From assembly GCF_964204645.1 (NCBI RefSeq), contig NC_134028.1, forward strand, positions 27,315,722-27,379,721: a stretch of DNA of 64,000 bases. The letters run 5' to 3'. Position numbers and translations under genes: made by a program. Shown piece by piece: positions 26,201-39,600 of this stretch. How positions within the stretch are numbered: position 1 is the stretch's first letter; each line of letters starts with the position of its first letter. The notes under the pieces were generated by a model that was not told the DNA's origin, did no database searches, and saw nothing but the letters and a program-made list of their open reading frames with translations. This DNA is from Tubulanus polymorphus. Taxonomy: Eukaryota > Nemertea > Palaeonemertea > Tubulaniformes > Tubulanidae.

Positions 26201-29200
26201 AATTGATGGGTTAAGGCGTATTGAACTGATTTCAAATAGATAGGTGGAAAGAATCAGAATTTTCTGGCTGCCTTTGGTTCTGAAGATGATGGACTCAATC
26301 TGAAAAGATGGGCTAAGGCGTATTGAACTGATTTCAAATAGATAGGTGGAAAGATTAAGAATTTTCTGGCTATTTATGCTCCTGAAGATGATGGACTCGA
26401 TCTGAAATGATAGGTTAAGGTAAACTGAACTGATTTCGAGTAGATGGACTGAAAGATACAAATTTTTCTTGCAAAATAGGGTCAAAAAGATGATGAATTC
26501 TATCTTAATTGATGGGTTAGGGTGTACTGAACTGATTTCAAATAGATAGGTTGAAAGAATCAGAATTTTCGGGCTGCTTTTGGTTCTGAAGATGATGGAT
26601 TCAATCTGAAAAGATGTGTTAAGGCGTATTGAACTGATTTCAAATAGATAGGTGGAAAGATTAAGATTTTTCTGGCTATTTATGCTCCTGAAGATGATGG
26701 ACTCGATCTGAAATGATAGGTTAAGGTAGACTGAACTGATTCTGAATAGATGGACTGAAAGATACAGATTTTTCTTGCAAAATAGGGTCCAAAAGATGAT
26801 GAATTCTATCTTAATTGATGGGTTAGGGTGTACTGAACTGATTTCAAATAGATAGGTTGAAAGAATCAGAATTTTCGGGCTGCTTTTGGTTCTGAAGATG
26901 ATGGATTCAAACTGAAAAGATGTGTTAAGGCGTATTGAACTGATTTCAAATAGATAGGTGGAAAGATTAAGAATTTTCTGGCTATTTATGCTCCTGAAGA
27001 TGATGGACTCGATCTGAAATGATAGGTTAAGGTAAACTGAACTGATTTCGAGCAGATGGACTGAAAGATACAGATTTTTCTTGCAAAATAGGGTCCTAAA
27101 GATGATGAATTCTATCTTAATTGATGGGTTAGGGTGAACTGAACTGATTTCAAATAGATAGGTGGAAAGAATCAGAATTTTCTGGCTGCCTTTGGTTCTG
27201 AAGATGATGGACTCAATCTGAAAAGATGGGCTAAGGCGTATTGAACTGATTTCAAATAGATAGGTGGAAAGATTAAGAATTTTCTGGCTATTTATGCTCC
27301 TGAAGATGATTGACTCGATCTGAAATGATAGGTTAGGTAGACTGAACAGATTTCGAGTAGATGGACTGAAAGATACAGATTTTTCTTGCAAAATAGGGTC
27401 CTAAAGATGATGAGTTCTATCTTAATTGATGGGTTAGGGTGTACTGAACTGATTTCAAATAGATAGGTTGAAAGATTAAGAATTTTCTGGCTATTTATGC
27501 TCCTGAAGATGATGGACTCGATCTGAAATGATAGGTTAAGGTAAACTGAACTGATTTCGAGTAGATGGACTGAAAGATACAGATTTTTCTTGCAAAATAG
27601 GGTCCTAAAGATGATGAGTTCTATCTTAATTGATGGGTTAGGGTGTACTGAACTGATTTCAAATAGATAGGTTGAAAGATTAAGAATTTTCTGGTTATTT
27701 ATGCTCCTGAAGATGATGGACTCGATCTGAAATGATAGGTTAAGGTAAACTGAACTGATTTCGAGTAGATGGACTGAAAGATACAGATTTTTCTTGCAAA
27801 ACAGGGTCCTAAAGATGATGAATTCTATCTTAATTGATGGGTTAAGGCGTATTGAACTGATTTCAAATAGATAGGTGGAAAGAATCAGAATTTTCTGGCT
27901 GCCTTTGGTTCTGAAGATGATGGACTCAATCTGAAAAGATGGGCTAAGGCGTATTGAACTGATTTCAAATAGATAGGTGGAACGATTAAGAATTTTCTGG
28001 CTATTTATGCTCCTGAGGATGATGCACTCGATCTGAAATGATAGGTTAAGGTAGACTGAACTGATTTCGAGTAGATGGACAGAAAGATACAGATTTTTCT
28101 TGCAAAATAGGGTCCTAAAGATGATGAATTCTATCTTAATTGATGGGTAAGGGTGTACTGAACTGATTTCAAATAGATAGGTTGAAAGAATCAGAATTTT
28201 CTGGCTGCTTTTGGTTCTGAAGATGATGGATTCAATCTGAAAAGATGTGTTAAGGCGCATTGAACTGATTTCAAATAGATAGGTGGAAAGATTAAGAATT
28301 TTCTGGCTATTTATGCTCCTGAAGATGATGGACTCGGTCTGAAATGATAGGTTAAGGTAAACTGAACTGATTTCGAGTAGATGGACTGAAAGATACCGAT
28401 TTTTCTTGCAAAATAGGGTCCTAAAGATGATGAATTCTATCTTAATTGATGGGTTAGGGTGTACTGAACTGATTTCAAATAGATAGGTGGGAAGATTAAG
28501 AATTTTCTGGCTATTTATGCTCCTGAAGATGATGGACTCGATCTGAAATGATAGGTTAAGGTAAACTGAACTGATTTCGAGCAGATGGACTGAAAGATAC
28601 AGATTTTTCTTGCAAAATAGGGTCCTAAGGATGATGAATTCTATCTTAATTGATGGGTTAGGGTGAACTGAACTGATTTCAAATAGATAGGTGGAAAGAA
28701 TCAGAATTTTCTGGCTGCCTTTGGTTCTGAAGATGATGGACTCAATCTGAAAAGATGGGCTAAGGCGTATTGAACTGATTTCAAATAGATAGGTGGAAAG
28801 ATTAAGAATTTTCTGGCTATTTATGCTCCTGAAGATGATGGACTCGATCTGAAATGATAGGTTAAGGTAAACTGAACTTATTTCGAGTAGATGGACTGAA
28901 AGATACAGACTTTTCTTGCAAAATAGGGCCCTAAAGATGATGAATTCTATCTTAATTGATGGGTTAGGGTGTACTGAACTGATTTCAAATAGATAGGTTG
29001 AAAGAATCAGAATTTTCTGGCTGCTTTTGGTTCTGAAGATGATGGATACAATCTGAACTGATTCTGAATAGATGGACTGAAAGATACAGATTTTTCTTGC
29101 AAAATAGGGTCCAAAAGATGATGAATTCTATCTTAATTGATGGGTTAGGGTGTACTGAACTGATTTCAAATAGATAGGTTGAAAGAATCAGAATTTTCGG

Positions 29201-32200
29201 GCTGCTTTTGGTTCTGAAGATGATGGATTCAAACTGAAAAGATGTGTTAAGGCGTATTGAACTGATTTCAAATAGATAGGTGGAAAGATTAAGAATTTTC
29301 TGGCTATTTATGCTCCTGAAGATGATGGACTCGATCTGAAATGATAGGTTAAGGTAAACTGAACTGATTTCGAGCAGATGGACTGAAAGATACAGATTTT
29401 TCTTGCAAAATAGGGTCCTAAAGATGATGAATTCTATCTTAATTGATGGGTTAGGGTGAACTGAACTGATTTCAAATAGATAGGTGGAAAGAATCAGAAT
29501 TTTCTGGCTGCCTTTGGTTCTGAAGATGATGGACTCAATCTGAAAAGATGGGCTAAGGCGTATTGAACTGATTTCAAATAGATAGGTGGAAAGATTAAGA
29601 ATTTTCTGGCTATTTATGCTCCTGAAGATGATTGACTCGATCTGAAATGATAGGTTAGGTAGACTGAACAGATTTCGAGTAGATGGACTGAAAGATACAG
29701 ATTTTTCTTGCAAAATAGGGTCCTAAAGATGATGAGTTCTATCTTAATTGATGGGTTAGGGTGTACTGAACTGATTTCAAATAGATAGGTTGAAAGATTA
29801 AGAATTTTCTGGCTATTTATGCTCCTGAAGATGATGGACTCGATCTGAAATGATAGGTTAAGGTAAACTGAACTGATTTCGAGTAGATGGACTGAAAGAT
29901 ACAGATTTTTCTTGCAAAATAGGGTCCTAAAGATGATGAGTTCTATCTTAATTGATGGGTTAGGGTGTACTGAACTGATTTCAAATAGATAGGTTGAAAG
30001 ATTAAGAATTTTCTGGTTATTTATGCTCCTGAAGATGATGGACTCGATCTGAAATGATAGGTTAAGGTAAACTGAACTGATTTCGAGTAGATGGACTGAA
30101 AGATACAGATTTTTCTTGCAAAACAGGGTCCTAAAGATGATGAATTCTATCTTAATTGATGGGTTAAGGCGTATTGAACTGATTTCAAATAGATAGGTGG
30201 AAAGAATCAGAATTTTCTGGCTGCCTTTGGTTCTGAAGATGATGGACTCAATCTGAAAAGATGGGCTAAGGCGTATTGAACTGATTTCAAATAGATAGGT
30301 GGAACGATTAAGAATTTTCTGGCTATTTATGCTCCTGAGGATGATGCACTCGATCTGAAATGATAGGTTAAGGTAGACTGAACTGATTTCGAGTAGATGG
30401 ACAGAAAGATACAGATTTTTCTTGCAAAATAGGGTCCTAAAGATGATGAATTCTATCTTAATTGATGGGTAAGGGTGTACTGAACTGATTTCAAATAGAT
30501 AGGTTGAAAGAATCAGAATTTTCTGGCTGCTTTTGGTTCTGAAGATGATGGATTCAATCTGAAAAGATGTGTTAAGGCGCATTGAACTGATTTCAAATAG
30601 ATAGGTGGAAAGATTAAGAATTTTCTGGCTATTTATGCTCCTGAAGATGATGGACTCGGTCTGAAATGATAGGTTAAGGTAAACTGAACTGATTTCGAGT
30701 AGATGGACTGAAAGATACCGATTTTTCTTGCAAAATAGGGTCCTAAAGATGATGAATTCTATCTTAATTGATGGGTTAGGGTGTACTGAACTGATTTCAA
30801 ATAGATAGGTGGGAAGATTAAGAATTTTCTGGCTATTTATGCTCCTGAAGATGATGGACTCGATCTGAAATGATAGGTTAAGGTAAACTGAACTGATTTC
30901 GAGCAGATGGACTGAAAGATACAGATTTTTCTTGCAAAATAGGGTCCTAAGGATGATGAATTCTATCTTAATTGATGGGTTAGGGTGAACTGAACTGATT
31001 TCAAATAGATAGGTGGAAAGAATCAGAATTTTCTGGCTGCCTTTGGTTCTGAAGATGATGGACTCAATCTGAAAAGATGGGCTAAGGCGTATTGAACTGA
31101 TTTCAAATAGATAGGTGGAAAGATTAAGAATTTTCTGGCTATTTATGCTCCTGAAGATGATGGACTCGATCTGAAATGATAGGTTAAGGTAAACTGAACT
31201 TATTTCGAGTAGATGGACTGAAAGATACAGACTTTTCTTGCAAAATAGGGCCCTAAAGATGATGAATTCTATCTTAATTGATGGGTTAGGGTGTACTGAA
31301 CTGATTTCAAATAGATAGGTTGAAAGAATCAGAATTTTCTGGCTGCTTTTGGTTCTGAAGATGATGGATACAATCTGAAAAGATGTGTTAAGGCGTACTG
31401 AACTGATTTCAAATAGATAGGTGGAAAGATTAAGAATTTTCTGGCTATTTATGCTCCTGAAGATGATGGACTCGATCTGAAATGATAGGTTAAGGTAAAC
31501 TGAACTGATTTCGAGCAGATGGACTGAAAGATACAGATTTTTCTTGCAAAATAGGGCCCTAAAGATGATGAATTCTATCTTAATTGATGGGTTAGGGTGA
31601 ACTGAACTGATTTCAAATAGATAGGTGGAAAGAATCAGAATTTTCTGGCTGCCTTTGGTTCTGAAGATGATGGACTCAATCTGAAAAGATGGGCTTAGGC
31701 GTATTGAACTGATTTCAAATAGATAGGTGGAAAGATTAAGAATTTTCTGGCTATTTATGCTCCTGAGGATGATGCACTCGATCTGAAATGATAGGTTAAG
31801 GTAGACTGAACTGATTTCGAGTAGATGGACTGAAAGATACAGATTTTTCTTGCAAAATAGGGTCCTAAAGATGATTAATTCTATCTTAATTGATGGGTAA
31901 GGGTGTACTGAACTGATTTCAAATAGATAGGTTGAAAGAATCAGAATTTTCTGGCTGCTTTTGGTTCTGAAGATGATGGATTCAATCTGAAAAGATGTGT
32001 TAAGGCGCATTGAACTGATTTCAAATAGATAGGTGGAAAGATTAAGAATTTTCTGGCTATTTATGCTCCTGAAGATGATGGACTCGATCTGAAATGATAG
32101 GTTAAGGTAAACTGAACTGATTTCGAGTAGATGGACTGAAAGATACAGATTTTTCTTGCAAAATAGGGTCCTAAAGATGATGAATTCTATCTTAATTGAT

Positions 32201-33642
32201 GGGTTAGGGTGTACTGAACTGATTTCAAATAGATAGGTGGAAAGATTAAGAATTTTCTGGCTATTTATGCTCCTGAAGATGATGGACTCGATCTGAAATG
32301 ATAGGTTAAGGTAAACTGAACTGATTTCGAGCAGATGGACTGAAAGATACAGATTTTTCTTGCAAAATAGGGTCCTAAGGATGATGAATTCTATCTTAAT
32401 TGATGGGTTAGGGTGACCTGAACTGATTTCAAATAGATAGGTGGAAAGAATCAGAATTTTCTGGCTGCCTTTGGTTCTGAAGATGATGGACTCAATCTGA
32501 AAAGATGGGCTAAGGCGTATTGAACTGATTTCAAATAGATAGGTGGAAAGATTAAGAATTTTCTGGCTATTTATGCTCCTGAAGATGATGGACTCGATCT
32601 GAAATGATAGGTTAAGGTAAACTGAACTGATTTCGAGCAGATGGACTGAAAGATACAGATTTTTCTTGCAAAATAGGGTCCTATAGATGATGAATTCTAT
32701 CTTAATTGATTGGTTAGGGTGTACTGAACTGATTTCAAATAGATAGGTTGAAAGAATCAGAATTTTCTGGCTGCTTTTGGTTCTGAAGATGATGGATTCA
32801 ATCTGAAAAGATGTGTTAAGGCGTATTGAACTGATTTAAAATAGATAGGTGGAAAGATTAAGAATTTTCTGGCTATTTATGCTCCTGAAGATGATGGACT
32901 CGATCTGAAATGATAGGTTAAGGTTGACTGAACTGATTCTGAATAGATGGACTGAAAGATACAGATTTTTCTTGCAAAATAGGGTCCTAAAGATGATGAG
33001 TTCTATCTTAATTGATTGGTTAGGGTGTACTGAACTGATTTCAAATAGATAGGTGGAAAGATTAAGAATTTTCTGGCTATTTATGCTCCTGAAGATGATG
33101 GACTCGATCTGAAATGATAGGTTAAGGTAAACTGAACTGATTTCGAGTAGATGGACTGAAAGATACAGATTTTTCTTGCAAAATAGGGTCCTAAAGATGA
33201 TGAATTCTATCTTAATTGATGGGTTAGGGTGTACTGAACTGATTTCAAATAGATAGGTGGAAAGATTAAGAATTTTCTGGCTATTTATGCTCCTGAAGAT
33301 GATGGACTCGATCTGAAATGATAGGTTAAGGTAAACTGAACTGATTTCGAGCAGATGGACTGAAAGATACAGATTTTTCTTGCAAAATAGGGTCCTAAAG
33401 ATGATGAGTTCTATCTTAATTGATGGCTTAGGGTGTACTGAACTGATTTCAAATAGATAGGTGGAAAGATTAAGAATTTTCTGGCTATTTATGCTTCTGA
33501 AGATGATGGACTCGATCTGAAATGATAGGTTAAGGTAAACTGAACTGATTTCGAGTAGATGGACTGAAAGATACAGATTTTTCTTGCAAAATAGGGTCCT
33601 AAAGATGATGAATTCTATCTTAATTGATGGGTTAGGGTGTAC
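23266..33642. repeat. Large satellite segmental duplication, copy 1 (10,377 bp)
   Basis: From about 23,266 to 29,054 the sequence matches 33,643-39,431 at a constant offset of 10,377 bp. From 29,053 to about 33,660 it matches 37,108 to about 41,715 at an offset of 8,055 bp. Shared rare variants include AAACTGATCTGATTTCG (near 23,365 and 33,742), GATACCGATTTTT, GATGCACTCG, GGGTCAAAAAGATG and GGGTGACCTGAACTG. Only a handful of single-base differences were seen, for example GATCTGAAATG against GATCTAAAATG. Copy 1 is longer than copy 2 because it contains an extra 2,322-bp tandem duplication. The breakpoints were judged by eye and may be off by about 20 bases. Confidence 0.85.
26731..31374. repeat. 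2,322-bp tandem duplication with an out-of-register junction at 29,053
   Basis: Positions 26,731-29,052 and 29,053-31,374 are near-identical copies. At the junction the A-monomer text GATACAATCTGA runs straight into C-monomer text ACTGATTCTGAATAG. The monomers are joined out of phase through a shared CTGA, so the A-to-A distance here (28,964 to 29,145) is 181 bp rather than a multiple of 102. The second large copy (33,643-41,697) lacks this duplication, so it arose after, or was lost from, one of the two 8-kb copies. Confidence 0.8.
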
Positions 33643-36600
33643 TGAACTGATTTCAAATAGATAGGTGGAAAGATTAAGAATTTTCTGGCTATTTATGCTC
33701 CTGAAGATGATGGACTCGATCTGAAATGATAGGTTAAGGTAAACTGATCTGATTTCGAGTAGATGGACTGAAAGATACAAATTTTTCTTGCAAAATAGGG
33801 TCCTAAAGATGATGAATTCTATCTTAATTGATGGGTTAGGGTGTACTGAACTGATTTCAAATAGATAGGTTGAAAGAATCAGAATTTTCTGGCTGCTTTT
33901 GGTTCTGAAGATGATGGATTCAATCTGAAAAGATGTGTTAAGGCGTATTGAACTGATTTCAAATAGATAGGTGGAAAGATTAAGAATTTTCTGGCTATCT
34001 ATGTTCCTGAAGATGATGGACTCGATCTGAAATGATAGGTTAAGGTAGACTGAACTGATTCTGAATAGATGGACTGAAAGATACAGATTTTTCTTGCAAA
34101 ATAAGGTCCTAAAGATGATGAGTTCTATCTTAATTGATGGGTTAGGGTGTACTGAACTGATTTCAAATAGATAGGTGGAAAGATTAAGAATTTTCTGGCT
34201 ATTTATGCTCCTGAAGATGATGGACTCGATCTGAAATGATAGGTTAAGGTAAACTGAACTGATTTCGAGTAGATGGACTGAAAGATACAGACTTTTCTTG
34301 CAAAATAGGGCCCTAAAGATGATGAATTCTATCTTAATTGATGGGTTAGGGTGTACTGAACTGATTTCAAATAGATAGGTTGAAAGAATCAGAAATTTCT
34401 GGCTGCTTTTGGTTCTGAAGATGATGGATACAATCTGAAAAGATGTGTTAAGGCGTATTGAACTGATTTCAAATAGATAGGTGGAAAGATTAAGAATTTT
34501 CTGGCTATTTATGCTCCTGAAGATGATGGACTCGATCTGAAATGATAGGTTAAGGTAAACTGAACTGATTTCGAGCAGATGGACTGAAAGATACAGATTT
34601 TTCTTGCAAAATAGGGCCCTAAAGATGATGAATTCTATCTTAATTGATGGGTTAGGGTGAACTGAACTGATTTCAAATAGATAGGTGGAAAGAATCAGAA
34701 TTTTCTGGCTGCCTTTGGTTCTGAAGATGATGGACTCAATCTGAAAAGATGGGCTAAGGCGTATTGAACTGATTTCAAATAGATAGGTGGAAAGATTAAG
34801 AATTTTCTGGCTATTTATGCTCCTGAGGATGATGCACTCGATCTGAAATGATAGGTTAAGGTAGACTGAACTGATTTCGAGTAGATGGACTGAAAGATAC
34901 AGATTTTTCTTGCAAAATAGGGTCCTAAAGATGATGAATTCTATCTTAATTGATGGGTAAGGGTGTACTGAACTGATTTCAAATAGATAGGTTGAAAGAA
35001 TCAGAATTTTCTGGCTGCTTTTGGTTCTGAAGATGATGGATTCAATCTGAAAAGATGTGTTAAGGCGTATTGAACTGATTTAAAATAGATAGGTGGAAAG
35101 ATTAAGAATTTTCTGGCTATTTATGCTCCTGAAGATGATGGACTCGATCTGAAATGATAGGTTAAGGTAAACTGAACTGATTCCGAGTAGATGGACTGAA
35201 AGATACAAATTTTTCTTGCAAAATAGGGTCCAAAAGATGATGAATTCTATCTTAATTGATGGGTTAGGGTGTACTGAACTGATTTCAAATAGATAGGTTG
35301 AAAGAATCAGAATTTTCGGGCTGCTTTTGGTTCTGAAGATGATGGATTCAATCTGAAAAGATGTGTTAAGGCGTATTGAACTGATTTCAAATAGATAGGT
35401 GGAAAGATTAAGAATTTTCTGGCTATTTATGCTCCTGAAGATGATGGACTCGATCTGAAATGATAGGTTAAGGTAGACTGAACTGATTCTGAATAGATGG
35501 ACTGAAAGATACAGATTTTTCTTGCAAAATAGGGTCCTAAAGATGATGAGTTCTATCTTAATTGATGGGTTAGGGTGTACTGAACTGATTTCAAATAGAT
35601 AGGTTGAAAGAATCAGAATTTTCTGGCTGCTTTTGGTTCTGAAGATGATGGATTCAATCTGAAAAGATGTGTTAAGGCGTATTGAACTGATTTCAAATAG
35701 ATAGGTGGAAAGATTAAGAATTTTCTGGCTATTTATGCTCCTGAAGATGATGGACTCGATCTGAAATGATAGGTTAAGGTTAACTGAACTGATTTCGAGT
35801 AGATGGACTGAAAGATACAGATTTTTCTTGCAAAATAGGGTCCTAAAGATGATGAGTTCTATCTTAATTGATGGGTTAGGGTGTACTGAACTGATTTCAA
35901 ATAGATAGGTTGAAAGATTAAGAATTTTCTGGCTATTTATGCTCCTGAAGATGATGGACTCGATCTGAAATGATAGGTTAAGGTAAACTGAACTGATTTC
36001 GAGCAGATGGACTGAAAGATACAGATTTTTCTTGCAAAATAGGGTCCTAAAGATGATGAATTCTATCTTAATTGATGGGTTAGGGTGAACTGAACTGATT
36101 TCAAATAGATAGGTGGAAAGAATCAGAATTTTCTGGCTGCCTTTGGTTCTGAAGATGATGGACTCAATCTGAAAAGATGGGCTAAGGCGTATTGAACTGA
36201 TTTCAAATAGATAGGTGGAAAGATTAAGAATTTTCTGGCTATTTATGCTCCTGAAGATGATTGACTCGATCTGAAATGATAGGTTAGGTAGACTGAACTG
36301 ATTTCGAGTAGATGGACTGAAAGATAAAGATTTTTCTTGCAAAATAGGGTCCTAAAGATGATGAGTTCTATCTTAATTGATGGGTTAGGGTGTACTGAAC
36401 TGATTTCAAATAGATAGGTGGAAAGATTAAGAATTTTCTGGTTATTTATGCTCCTGAAGATGATGGACTCGATCTAAATGATAGGTTAAGGTAAACTGAA
36501 CTGATTTCGAGTAGATGGACTGAAAGATACAGATTTTTCTTGCAAAACAGGGTCCTAAAGATGATGAATTCTATCTTAATTGATGGGTTAAGGCGTATTG

Positions 36601-39600
36601 AACTGATTTCAAATAGATAGGTGGAAAGAATCAGAATTTTCTGGCTGCCTTTGGTTCTGAAGATGATGGACTCAATCTGAAAAGATGGGCTAAGGCGTAT
36701 TGAACTGATTTCAAATAGATAGGTGGAAAGATTAAGAATTTTCTGGCTATTTATGCTCCTGAAGATGATGGACTCGATCTGAAATGATAGGTTAAGGTAA
36801 ACTGAACTGATTTCGAGTAGATGGACTGAAAGATACAAATTTTTCTTGCAAAATAGGGTCAAAAAGATGATGAATTCTATCTTAATTGATGGGTTAGGGT
36901 GTACTGAACTGATTTCAAATAGATAGGTTGAAAGAATCAGAATTTTCGGGCTGCTTTTGGTTCTGAAGATGATGGATTCAATCTGAAAAGATGTGTTAAG
37001 GCGTATTGAACTGATTTCAAATAGATAGGTGGAAAGATTAAGATTTTTCTGGCTATTTATGCTCCTGAAGATGATGGACTCGATCTAAAATGATAGGTTA
37101 AGGTAGACTGAACTGATTCTGAATAGATGGACTGAAAGATACAGATTTTTCTTGCAAAATAGGGTCCAAAAGATGATGAATTCTATCTTAATTGATGGGT
37201 TAGGGTGTACTGAACTGATTTCAAATAGATAGGTTGAAAGAATCAGAATTTTCGGGCTGCTTTTGGTTCTGAAGATGATGGATTCAAACTGAAAAGATGT
37301 GTTAAGGCGTATTGAACTGATTTCAAATAGATAGGTGGAAAGATTAAGAATTTTCTGGCTATTTATGCTCCTGAAGATGATGGACTCGATCTGAAATGAT
37401 AGGTTAAGGTAAACTGAACTGATTTCGAGCAGATGGACTGAAAGATACAGATTTTTCTTGCAAAATAGGGTCCTAAAGATGATGAATTCTATCTTAATTG
37501 ATGGGTTAGGGTGAACTGAACTGATTTCAAATAGATAGGTGGAAAGAATCAGAATTTTCTGGCTGCCTTTGGTTCTGAAGATGATGGACTCAATCTGAAA
37601 AGATGGGCTAAGGCGTATTGAACTGATTTCAAATAGATAGGTGGAAAGATTAAGAATTTTCTGGCTATTTATGCTCCTGAAGATGATTGACTCGATCTGA
37701 AATGATAGGTTAGGTAGACTGAACAGATTTCGAGTAGATGGACTGAAAGATACAGATTTTTCTTGCAAAATAGGGTCCTAAAGATGATGAGTTCTATCTT
37801 AATTGATGGGTTAGGGTGTACTGAACTGATTTCAAATAGATAGGTTGAAAGATTAAGAATTTTCTGGCTATTTATGCTCCTGAAGATGATGGACTCGATC
37901 TGAAATGATAGGTTAAGGTAAACTGAACTGATTTCGAGTAGATGGACTGAAAGATACAGATTTTTCTTGCAAAATAGGGTCCTAAAGATGATGAGTTCTA
38001 TCTTAATTGATGGGTTAGGGTGTACTGAACTGATTTCAAATAGATAGGTTGAAAGATTAAGAATTTTCTGGTTATTTATGCTCCTGAAGATGATGGACTC
38101 GATCTGAAATGATAGGTTAAGGTAAACTGAACTGATTTCGAGTAGATGGACTGAAAGATACAGATTTTTCTTGCAAAACAGGGTCCTAAAGATGATGAAT
38201 TCTATCTTAATTGATGGGTTAAGGCGTATTGAACTGATTTCAAATAGATAGGTGGAAAGAATCAGAATTTTCTGGCTGCCTTTGGTTCTGAAGATGATGG
38301 ACTCAATCTGAAAAGATGGGCTAAGGCGTATTGAACTGATTTCAAATAGATAGGTGGAACGATTAAGAATTTTCTGGCTATTTATGCTCCTGAGGATGAT
38401 GCACTCGATCTGAAATGATAGGTTAAGGTAGACTGAACTGATTTCGAGTAGATGGACAGAAAGATACAGATTTTTCTTGCAAAATAGGGTCCTAAAGATG
38501 ATGAATTCTATCTTAATTGATGGGTAAGGGTGTACTGAACTGATTTCAAATAGATAGGTTGAAAGAATCAGAATTTTCTGGCTGCTTTTGGTTCTGAAGA
38601 TGATGGATTCAATCTGAAAAGATGTGTTAAGGCGCATTGAACTGATTTCAAATAGATAGGTGGAAAGATTAAGAATTTTCTGGCTATTTATGCTCCTGAA
38701 GATGATGGACTCGGTCTGAAATGATAGGTTAAGGTAAACTGAACTGATTTCGAGTAGATGGACTGAAAGATACCGATTTTTCTTGCAAAATAGGGTCCTA
38801 AAGATGATGAATTCTATCTTAATTGATGGGTTAGGGTGTACTGAACTGATTTCAAATAGATAGGTGGGAAGATTAAGAATTTTCTGGCTATTTATGCTCC
38901 TGAAGATGATGGACTCGATCTGAAATGATAGGTTAAGGTAAACTGAACTGATTTCGAGCAGATGGACTGAAAGATACAGATTTTTCTTGCAAAATAGGGT
39001 CCTAAGGATGATGAATTCTATCTTAATTGATGGGTTAGGGTGAACTGAACTGATTTCAAATAGATAGGTGGAAAGAATCAGAATTTTCTGGCTGCCTTTG
39101 GTTCTGAAGATGATGGACTCAATCTGAAAAGATGGGCTAAGGCGTATTGAACTGATTTCAAATAGATAGGTGGAAAGATTAAGAATTTTCTGGCTATTTA
39201 TGCTCCTGAAGATGATGGACTCGATCTGAAATGATAGGTTAAGGTAAACTGAACTTATTTCGAGTAGATGGACTGAAAGATACAGACTTTTCTTGCAAAA
39301 TAGGGCCCTAAAGATGATGAATTCTATCTTAATTGATGGGTTAGGGTGTACTGAACTGATTTCAAATAGATAGGTTGAAAGAATCAGAATTTTCTGGCTG
39401 CTTTTGGTTCTGAAGATGATGGATACAATCTGAAAAGATGTGTTAAGGCGTACTGAACTGATTTCAAATAGATAGGTGGAAAGATTAAGAATTTTCTGGC
39501 TATTTATGCTCCTGAAGATGATGGACTCGATCTGAAATGATAGGTTAAGGTAAACTGAACTGATTTCGAGCAGATGGACTGAAAGATACAGATTTTTCTT

